Below are positions 56,359-64,000 of a stretch of DNA of 64,000 nt, piece by piece. The stretch is from positions 88,082,756 through 88,146,755 of the forward strand of contig CM060731.1 of NCBI GenBank assembly GCA_030704615.1, written 5' to 3'. The notes under the pieces are model-generated. The model searched no databases. It was given only the letters and a program-made list of their open reading frames with translations, and had not been told where the DNA came from. This DNA is from Takakia lepidozioides. Taxonomy: Eukaryota > Streptophyta > Takakiopsida > Takakiales > Takakiaceae. Positions within the stretch are counted from its first letter, which is position 1. Each line of letters starts with the position of its first letter. The position numbers and the translations under genes are program-made.

Positions 56359-57085
56359 TGTCGCGCACCTCACTTCGGTAAGCTCTCCCCTCAAGTCATA
56401 GTTACTCGCTTGATGCGCGCGCCTAACTCCCAACCTGGCCGCCGGGCCAACTTGGAGCTCCGGCTGCTTACCGGGGCATAACGGTCCTCCCCTTTGATCT
56501 CCCAAAGAACCCTCCAATGATTTCGAACCAGCGGAATTCCCTTTGGTAGTTGGCAGTCCGGAACAGCTCCCCACTCTTTGGTCGCTTTCCGGCTCGCTCG
56601 CTTACTCACTAGTTTTTGGTCACCAACGGGCTTGCACCGTTCTCGGGGTTACAACTCCCTATGTATACTTCTGTAGCTGTCCGCGGGGGTTTCACAAACA
56701 ACCATGCCATTTTATGGCGAACCACCACGAACACCCTCGACTCCCGGTGATGAGTCGCGGTGAGTCTTGGCCCACCCACCTCGGCCCCTATGGACCGTGA
56801 TGAGTCCCAAGACTCCCCACGACTCCCACCACGAGGTCTCCGCCCCAGGGTGAGTCCTATGCCATCCCCACTAAGTCCCGCTAAGCTACCACCACCCCTT
56901 GTGGAGCCACCCCCACCGCAACCCGGTGTGTGGGGCTCCACCTAGTGAGCGCCTCTGCCTCCTTGAGTGCCTTGGGCACTCAAGGGTGCTTCAGCCCCCC
57001 ATACCTATCGCTGCCACTGCCCCCACCACAGGGGCAGCCCCTTTTGTGTCCCGACCCCCTGCCCTCAAGGCAAAGGGCCGCGACA
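56359..57085 (-). repeat. 3' LTR of G3
   Basis: 727 bp, the sister of 47,317-48,042 in inverted orientation. Differences are few. Confidence 0.88.
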
Positions 57086-60000
57086 CACACCCCTACCAAC
57101 AGGGAGTCGATGTCCTCATCGGCTTGTCCATTTTGTGGAAACAAACATCCAAGTTGTGGCGTCCCACATCAAGGAGTTTGTTTCCGTACCATGGCGTCCC
57201 ATGGCAAAGAACCAAACCCCACACTTGACTCTACTCTCCACTAGCTAGTTCGGCCGACTTCCTCCAAGTCCCGGCCAAGGGTGGAGCCTCTCAAGCTCCT
57301 CCCAGTGCACTCTTCTTGGCCTACTTCCAGGCCAAGGAACGATCCTCCCCGAGGATCGAATCGCCTTACTGCAACAACATTGCTTGCGACCGCTCATGAT
57401 GCCGCTTTTGGCACCACCTTGAGCAAGGGTTCACCTCGAACCCTCTTTGACTAGGAAGATAACCTTGAACCAACCGCGCGCCCCAATCACTACAATTGGG
57501 TCCGCCTTGGAATGCTGGCCTGAGGTACGGGAACACGCCGAAGCCGCACTACGGCTTCGTCCCGAGGCTACACGATTATAGTACGTGAACGGAAGCACGT
57601 AGCTTCCGCGTTAGCCCGCACTACAAAGCAACCCCCTCGGTAGCGCAGTTATAGTATGCGCACGCGCCAGGTGCGCACTAGCACGTGAACTCCTAAAGAA
57701 GGCGCAAGTTTCTTTGCCCCTTGGATGGGAGTCACCCGATTTCGGCACTGCGCAAACACACGATTAACCCAATTTATCTCTCCCACTTTTGTAAGCTAGC
57801 ATGCATTCTACACACTAGCCAACCACACCATGCATCACCATTCCAAACAAAATAGGGCGCACAACATTTGGAACCCATTTCCTTTATAACAAATTTTTGT
57901 AGAGTACAAGTTTTTGCAATCGGATTCCTAAGCTAGCTAAGCCGGGCTAAGCATGCATTTTCTCCCCCACACTCCAAGGTTGATGTCCCCATCAACGCTT
58001 CTTCCGCTTTTGAGGTCGTCCTTCGAAAACTGCAACCGCCTCGGATGCGTTTCCCATTTCTGAGGCACGCACCCAAGATGCCTCCACATGATGATAGCCC
58101 TTCCATTTGACGAGATACTCCGTTTCTCGGTTCTTGAACCTCCTCGATTTAAGTACTGCCTCCACCTCGTACTCAGGTTCATTTTCATGATCCAACAGCA
58201 CAGGTGGCGGACGCAACACTTGATGCCGATTCGGACGCGCTTCATCTTTGAAGTAAGGCTTCAAAAGGGAGACGTGGAATACTGGATGCACCTTGCTGTT
58301 TGCCGGCAGCTCCAATTCATACACATCCTCATTCATAACCTTCCGGATGCAAAAGGGTCCCGCATACGGAGGTACGAACTTTGGACTCACTTCCAGAGGT
58401 AGTCGGAAATTCTTGATGTTCAACCAGACCTCCGTGCCTGCCTCAAACTTGACTTCCCTCCGCTTCCGATTCGCCTGCCTTTCATACCGTTTCCTAGCTT
58501 TGGCAATGTTGTACTTTGCGAGCTTCAACAAACGCTCGCGTTCTTCCAGTACCGCCGCTACTGCCGGTTCCTCAACGTCCTCGGCGGCCCAACTTGTCGG
58601 CACCAGAGGTGCTTTTCCATAGACCAATACGAAAGGGGAAAATCCCGTTGCGGAGTGTTCTGTGTTATTATAACAGAACTCTGCCGCGTCTAAGTGTTCC
58701 ACCCAGTCTGTTTGGTCTGCCGACACGTAATTCCGCAAGATCTGCTTCACTACGGAATTCACTCTTTCCGTTTGGCCGTCGGTCGTAGGTCGGAAGGCGG
58801 TGCTCATCTTCAGCCTCGTCCCCATCTTCTTCCAAAGTGCCCTCCAAAATTTACTCGTAAACTTTGGATCGCGGTCCGAGACAATATCCTTCGGGACTCC
58901 ATGATGCTTTAAGACGTGGACGAAGTAAAGTCACCCTGTTTCTTGCGCCGTTGCCATCTCCTTAATGGGGATGAAATGGCCCATTTTACTGAACCTATCC
59001 ACCACCACCATGATTGCATCGAATCCTTTTGACAGTGGCATATCAGTCATGAAATCCATCGAGACGTTTTCCCAAGTCCCCTCTGGAATCGGCAAGGGTT
59101 GTAACAGCCCCGCTTGCTTTTTGTACTTGCTCCGGTTTTGTTGGCATGTGGTGCATGTCTTGACATACTCCTCTGCCTCCTCCCTCAGTTTGGGCCAGAA
59201 ATACTCTTTCTTCAAGAGTGCTGCAGTGCGCTTGGCTCCGTCGTGGCCCGCAAGCGGACTATCATGGCATTCTCTCAAGAGGCTATCTCTGATCCCTCCC
59301 TTCAGCACGTAGAGACGCTTTTGCTTATACCGGAGCAGTCCATTTTGCAAGTGGAACTGCGATTTAACCCCCATCCTCAAGTCTTGCATCACGGACTTTG
59401 CCAGCTCATCCTTCCGGCAAGCCTTCCGGATCTTCCATTGGAGCGCCGTCTCGCCCCTATACACCAACAAGAGCTGCTGTTTTCTACTTAAAGCATCGGC
59501 CACCACGTTGTCCCGTCCCGGTTTGTACTGGATATCCACGTCGAACACCGCCAAAGTATCTTGCCACCTAAGTTGTTTTGGGGACAACTTGGGTTGCGTG
59601 GCAAAATACTTCACCGTGACATTGTCCGTAAACACCTTCACTGGGTTGGAACCAACATAGTGGCGCCAAAGCTCAAGACAGTGCACCACCGCCTTCATCT
59701 CCTTCTCGTGCGTCGGCCACCGTCGCTCCACTTCATTCAGTTTCTTACTTTCGTAAGCCACCGGACGTCCATCTTGCATCAGTACACCCCCAATCGCGAA
59801 GTCCGATGCATCTATATGAATCTCGAACAGACGATCAAACTCTGGGATTTCAAGACTGGAGCTTCCGCCATCCGCTGCTTCAATTCAGCAAAAGCTTGGC
59901 CACAAAAGGTGTTCCATGCCCAGACTTTGGATTTACACAGAAGGTCTGATAGCGGCCCCGTGATCTTGGCGAAATTTCTCACATACTTCCGGTAATAGGA

Positions 60001-61505
60001 GGCGAGTCCTAGGAAGGATCGCACTCCTGAGACCGAAGTCGGAGGCTCCCAGTCCAAGATTGCCCTCACCTTCCTGTCATCCATTCTGATCCCATCCTGT
60101 GTAATCACATGCCCCAGGAACTCCATTTTTGTGACCCCGAATTTGCACTTTGAAGCTTTGGCATATAGCTTCCCTTCCCGCAATTTCTGGAACACCCTTT
60201 TGAGGTGCTCCAGGTGCTCCTCCTTTGTTTTCGAATACACCAAGATGTCGTCGATGTACACGATCACAAAGTCATCCAACCACTCCTAGAAAAGGCTGTT
60301 CATCAGCGTGCTAAAGGTCACGGGAGCGTTGGTGAGTCCAAAAGGCATCACCAAGAACTCATATGAACCATACCTTGTCCTGCACGAGGTCTTCTCCTCA
60401 TCTCCTTCCGCCACTCGAATTTGATGATAGCCGGAGCGCAGATCGATCCGGCTGAAATACTTCGCTCTTGCCAACCGATCGAAAATGTCGTCGATCCTTG
60501 GCAAAGGGTACCGGTTTTTTATAGTCACCTTATTCAAAGCCCTGTAATCGACACACATCCGCAGCGTCCCATCCTTCTTGTCTGCGAATAGCACCGGGGC
60601 TCCATAAGGTGACTTACTCGGCCGGATGTACCCCTTTGACATTAGATCTTTGAGCTGAGTCTTCAGCTCGACCAACTCTCTGTGGCTCAACCGTGGCTCA
60701 ACCGGTAGGGCGCCTTGGCAGGCGGTTCTGATCCCGGTATCACCTCAATCTTGTGGTCAACTCCTCTTCGCGGTGGCAAGCCGCTTGGTAAATCCTCCGG
60801 CATCACATCCTGGTATTTCTCCAAAATCCCCTTGATCCAATCTGGGCTCGGCTCCCCATCGCCTTCTCCTTCACTTCTCTAATGTAAAGCAAAAACTGGG
60901 GCTCGTGTGCCTCCTCCACGGCCCACTCCCTTGCTGACAGCAGGTTTATTCGCCCTCCCACGGGCTTGGGCGTTTCCGACACACCATTCCCACATGGCAG
61001 CGTGACTACTCTCTTGCGGCCATCTATGACCGCTCCGGATTTGCTCAAAAATGTCATCCCCAAAATGAGATCCACTCCATCGATCTCGCAGATGGTAAAG
61101 TTCTCACATCCCTCCCAACTCCCCAGTTGAAGAGGAACATCAAACGCCAACCTTGTCGCCAATTGCGGTTCTCCTTTGGCAGAACGCACCTCAATAGAGG
61201 CCCCCACGTCACTTGTTGGGAGTCCCAGCTTTTGTGCCGTTGCCGGTGTCATGAAGGAGTGCGACGCTCCTGTGTCCACCAACAACGACACGTTAGTTCC
61301 GGATATTATCCCATCCACGAACAATAACTGACTCCCTTTACGTAAGGCGCCAGTTTCCTGATACAACTCACAAGAAAATTTGCCTACCTTGCAAGTTCTG
61401 GCGACCACCGCTTCCACCAAGCGACTGATGGTATCTTCCGACAGCTCTGTGGTTGCCGGAGTCATGTTCAATTGCCGGGGCTTCGTGCACTTCTTGGCCA
61501 TGTGC
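56359..61505 (-). mobile_element. gypsy element G3, 3' half (protease to 3' LTR)
   Basis: Minus strand from 61,505 (inside the gag knuckle, HMAKKC) down to the 3' LTR 56,359-57,085, which is followed by TACAG (rc of 56,354-56,358). Protease LLVDTGASHSFM near 61,260; RT with [16 protein letters not shown] and [12 protein letters not shown]; RNase H; integrase; chromodomain EYLVKWKGYHHVEASW near 58,080. Breaks: a TAG in RT near 60,288, frame changes near 59,840 and 60,390, and a stop near 58,930. The region 57,086-57,990 between integrase and LTR holds no gene. Confidence 0.88.
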
Positions 61506-61711
61506 TGACTCTGGTATATTCATATGGACAGACACATTGTAGAAATGAGACCTCAAATTGTAAAGAGTGGGCCAATTACGGCAGTTCTTGAACACGATGA
61601 AACACAAGCACACAGAAGTGAGGTACGATGGGTTGTTTTATTGATCGAACACGGTGTCTCACATTTAGCAGCTCCAGACAAATCTAAGCCCTTCCTCCTT
61701 CTACATGGGTG

Positions 61712-62290
61712 TCACCAAGTCGACGGAACTTCGATACCCCTCAAAACAAGCTCATTACTGATGCGGCATCTCGAGGTAAACTGCAATGCGGTCGATCTGG
61801 TGCCCTTGGTGGAGCTGACGACAATGTCATACCCATCAATCATACCACCATCATACATCGACAAGGTCATTGTGGGCCTCATGTGCCCGTGCGATTCGTC
61901 TTCGCAACTCAGCCGAATGTCTCCATACACTGGAAAAGCAGAGTGAACTCCACGAATATAGTTTTCCCCGGTGCCGTCCTCCCTGGTCCATTGGCAGCAG
62001 TTCCAGCGCCAAAGTGAGGCTGTGCGTGATCTGTCCGGCATCCCATTCCACCTTGGTATATCGAGGTCAACAATTTTCAGGACCCACGGACCGCATTGAC
62101 CCTCGCCCTCACCTTGCTCAAAGCGGTAATAGCCCTCCAGATACTCCATTGCGCGCAAAGACTCCCGCTTGATTCCAGATGCGTATGTGAAAAGTGAAAG
62201 CCAGACAATGATGTCTCCTGATTGTTGTTTGAACATAGCATAATCGTGGCCATGATAAGGGCAGTCAGCAGGATTTCGGCGGCACGGCAT
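61712..62290 (-). CDS. unrecognised protein, DCPY-x-G-x-DYAM family, paralogue 1
   Basis: The ATG at 62,290 gives 192 residues, starting MPCRRNPADCPYHGHDYAM; an acceptor-like TTTTTCAG lies just before it, so an upstream exon is possible. Conserved with paralogue 2: DCPYxGxDYAM, GDIIVW, EYLxGxYxFE, LRWNCCQWT (here LWRWNCCQWT), YGDIR, LSMYDGGMIDGYDIVV, and a tail ELVLRGIEVP. The alternating polar/hydrophobic pattern suggests a beta-rich fold with paired cysteines. No signal peptide or membrane segment. I do not recognise the family. The two genes are head to head, with the gypsy remnant G3 200 bp past this gene's end. Confidence 0.55.
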   Translation of the reverse strand: MPCRRNPADCPYHGHDYAMFKQQSGDIIVWLSLFTYASGIKRESLRAMEYLEGYYRFEQGEGEGQCGPWVLKIVDLDIPRWNGMPDRSRTASLWRWNCCQWTREDGTGENYIRGVHSAFPVYGDIRLSCEDESHGHMRPTMTLSMYDGGMIDGYDIVVSSTKGTRSTALQFTSRCRISNELVLRGIEVPSTW

Positions 62291-62846
62291 CCCTGAAAAA
62301 GAGTAGCGCAGTACGCTCAATGACAGCAGCTCCCGGATGGAGGAGGTAGCAGCGCGGTGGCTGGAAGAAATTCAAGCAAACGCTGCAATTCCTCACAAAT
62401 ACTCCAGGGCACATTTAAATTTCCCCCCGATAGGAACCTGCAGGGATGAAGATTGGCTCATCCATGGATGTAGCCGATTCAGTTTCCTTCCCTGCCATGC
62501 AAACTATGGGTAGTAAGTGCCAGGTGGGCCTATAGCCACTCGAGATGACGAAGTCCATCCCCCCTTCGATGTAAATGCGGCGCCGAATTTCCATCCGGGG
62601 GATGGACTTCGGTGGCAGATTTCAAACTATACCCCGTGGATGAGAAAGAGGTATCGGTTCATCCACCGCTGGCTTGTTGAACACGTTACACGATGATTGG
62701 TGGGTACTTGTGACCCAGATGGTCCATTATTGGAGCCCGCACTGCTCTTCCGCTTCTCATCATTTCGAAAATCTAAGGGCTTCGTTGCTGTCCGCAAGGT
62801 GATTTTCATCGGCATCAAACACGTCCTCAGGTCCTCCTTTGCAAGG
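62291..62846. promoter_or_regulatory. shared upstream region of the two DCPY paralogues
   Basis: The two genes point away from each other across about 560 bp. The region holds one palindrome, AAATGCGGCGCCGAATTT near 62,572, flanked by the inverted words GATGGACTT and AAGTCCATC. Leader exons may also lie here. Confidence 0.35.
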
Positions 62847-63410
62847 ATGTCGTGCTTCCGGAACCGGGACGACTGCCCTTATGGAGGCATCGATTATGCA
62901 ATGTATTCAGCCACATTGGGAGACATCGTTATCTGGTACACAAATTACACAGAAGATACTGGTTCGAATGTGGAAACATTGTCCGCTTTTGAGTATCTCC
63001 CAGGCCAGTACGCCTTCGAGCGGGGTGACGATCTTGGTCTGAGGAGTCCGTGGCTCATGCGCATCCTTGATTCCGATTTTCCCAGCTACGACGGGCACCC
63101 ATGCAGAAGAATGCGCATTGCTATGCTGTTGCGGTGGAACTGCTGCCAGTGGACGTGGGTGGACTCCATCGGAGAGACTTATACTCCTGAAGGAGTGCGC
63201 TCATCTTCTCCATTGTATGGGGACATTCGCATTGGTGTGGACGGCGAAAACATGAAGCTTTCCATATTCAATGGTGGTATGATTGAAGGGCAGGACATTG
63301 TGGTGAACATCAACAGGGGCGGTACAACGGCTGCAATCCAGTTTACCTGGAGGAGCCCGAAGACTCATGAGCTAGTTCTCAGAGCAGTCGAAGTCCCATT
63401 GACAACGTGA
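62847..63410 (+). CDS. unrecognised protein, DCPY-x-G-x-DYAM family, paralogue 2
   Basis: The ATG at 62,847 gives 187 residues starting MSCFRNRDDCPYGGIDYAM, matching the start of paralogue 1; the frame is open further up to 62,697. Shared blocks: GDIVIWYTNY, FEYLPGQYAFE, LLRWNCCQWTW, YGDIRIGVDG, LSIFNGGMIEGQDIVV and ELVLRAVEVP. The frame is intact. The 5' intergenic space to paralogue 1 (62,291-62,846) includes one AAATGCGGCGCCGAATTT palindrome at 62,572-62,590. Function unknown. Confidence 0.55.
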   Translation: MSCFRNRDDCPYGGIDYAMYSATLGDIVIWYTNYTEDTGSNVETLSAFEYLPGQYAFERGDDLGLRSPWLMRILDSDFPSYDGHPCRRMRIAMLLRWNCCQWTWVDSIGETYTPEGVRSSSPLYGDIRIGVDGENMKLSIFNGGMIEGQDIVVNINRGGTTAAIQFTWRSPKTHELVLRAVEVPLTT

Positions 63411-63720
63411 CTTGTATTCAGAAGGCACAGGGCTAAAGATTTGTTTGCACAATCAGCACAGTAGACGTGCTTCAAATGCAATTCATGTGGATCAATAAAA
63501 ACCCCATTGTGCCCTCTTTTTGTTCTATTCTGTATCCATCGTTCCCAAAATGCGTCATTCCTCATTTCGTTTGGGATTGGGAGTGTGGGTGGATTTTGCA
63601 AGTGGCTGGTAGGCTGAAATGGGCCCCCATTGTACAGATCAGTACCACCCTACCATTCGCGAAACATTGCCTTTCAATATGTAATTCTAAAAAACATTGC
63701 CGAACCTCCTTCATCGGGAG
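63411..63720. other. 3' flank of paralogue 2
   Basis: No gene seen; TCAATAAAAAC at 63,491 could serve as a polyadenylation signal. Confidence 0.3.
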
Positions 63721-63734
63721 GTCATTCTCCCCCT

Positions 63735-63866
63735 ATGACCGTGACACCCTAAACCCTATTCCCGCGGACACTCATTTCCGGAAAATAGTCCTGCTCATGT
63801 TTTTTTTGACACTTACGACTCTGCTCATGGCTCATGGCTCATGGCTCATGAAATAGCAGCCCCCCC
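63735..63866 (+). mobile_element. putative DNA-transposon right end (GCTCATGAAATAGCAGCCCC)
   Basis: CCCTATTCCC, GCTCATG, GACTCTGCTCATGG repeats and the terminal GCTCATGAAATAGCAGCCCC with a C-run, as at 8,640-8,746. The next base starts a MULE fragment. Confidence 0.45.
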
Positions 63867-64000
63867 AAATTTGTTGCTAGCTCATTCCAGGCTGAACACC
63901 GTGTCCTTTGTACGGCGTGGAAGGATGCACCACATTTGATGACGCGGAGGTTAAGTTTGCTATCATCGAGGCTTGGTGGAACACGTCAGGTGCAGTGGAG
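63866..64000 (+). pseudogene. fragment of a MULE transposase, continues past the window
   Basis: Nearly identical to 1,147-1,280 (one C missing in GCACCACATTTG). The lost base shifts the frame. The near identity shows a recent copy of the first MULE. Confidence 0.85.

Noticed and set aside
1-64000. tRNA, rRNA or riboswitch genes
   Set aside because: No convincing cloverleaf, rRNA core or riboswitch sequence was noticed; the tRNA-like signals are only primer-binding sites of gypsy elements.

Overview
The window looks like nuclear DNA of a streptophyte (a land plant or a charophyte alga such as Chara). The evidence is one clean LOB-domain (LBD) transcription factor gene at 40.6-41.1 kb, chromovirus-type Ty3/gypsy elements primed by initiator-Met tRNA, a DUF659/hAT transposase, a SWIM-type Mutator-like transposase, and short GT-AG introns throughout. 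The species cannot be fixed from the sequence alone. Apart from the LBD gene, almost everything is mobile or repeat-associated, and most reading frames are broken.

Layout: 0-3.6 kb, Mutator-like (MULE) transposase with SWIM finger. 3.65-6.2 kb, satellites and palindromes. 6.2-8.5 kb, copy A of a DNA-methyltransferase-like gene. 8.76-9.2 kb, a second SWIM fragment. 10.3-12.3 kb, a RING-H2 gene (minus). 12.8-14.0 kb, an array of GCGACCGCC palindromes. 14.3-23.4 kb, a hAT transposase gene split by a full-length gypsy element (14,831-21,298, target duplication AGTTG/AGCTG). 24.2-28.2 kb, copy B: a ParB-like domain followed by the first half of a beta-class methyltransferase (minus). 28.4-30.3 kb, an array of 22-bp palindromes with a strict 53-bp period. 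31.06-33.66 kb, copy B', the inverted duplicate of B. 35.5-36.7 kb, a deleted gypsy copy. 36.7-46.3 kb, an AT-rich island with the LBD gene, a hAT MITE, a 1-kb tandem duplication and a run of hairpins. 46.5-47.3 kb, the C-lobe half of a kinase-like gene. 47.3-49.1 kb, the 5' half of a gypsy element. 49.8-50.7 kb, a second palindrome cluster. 50.8-52.2 kb, copy C, the second half of the methyltransferase (minus). 52.2-55.2 kb, palindrome arrays and probable DNA-transposon ends. 55.75-56.36 kb, the N-terminal half of the kinase-like gene. 56.36-61.5 kb, the 3' half of the gypsy element. 61.7-63.4 kb, two divergent paralogues of an unrecognised protein family. 63.7-64.0 kb, a transposon end fused to a MULE fragment.

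Two results stand out. First, the pieces A, B, B' and C describe one multi-exon gene type: basic N-terminus, ParB/sulfiredoxin-like domain with a DGNHR motif, helical linker, then a beta-class amino-methyltransferase order (motif IV-like DIPDG before motif I-like LDLTCGTG, with a conserved intron inside motif I). Phased palindromes of the form GAAATGCGGYRCCGCATTTC lie in its introns, upstream of it and downstream of it. Second, the gypsy halves at 47.3-49.1 and 56.36-61.5 kb share the same TACAG target duplication, and the kinase halves outside them read in frame with each other. This implies a roughly 12.4-kb inversion with both breakpoints at the gag zinc knuckle. Domain calls rest on reading motifs by eye; no search was run.
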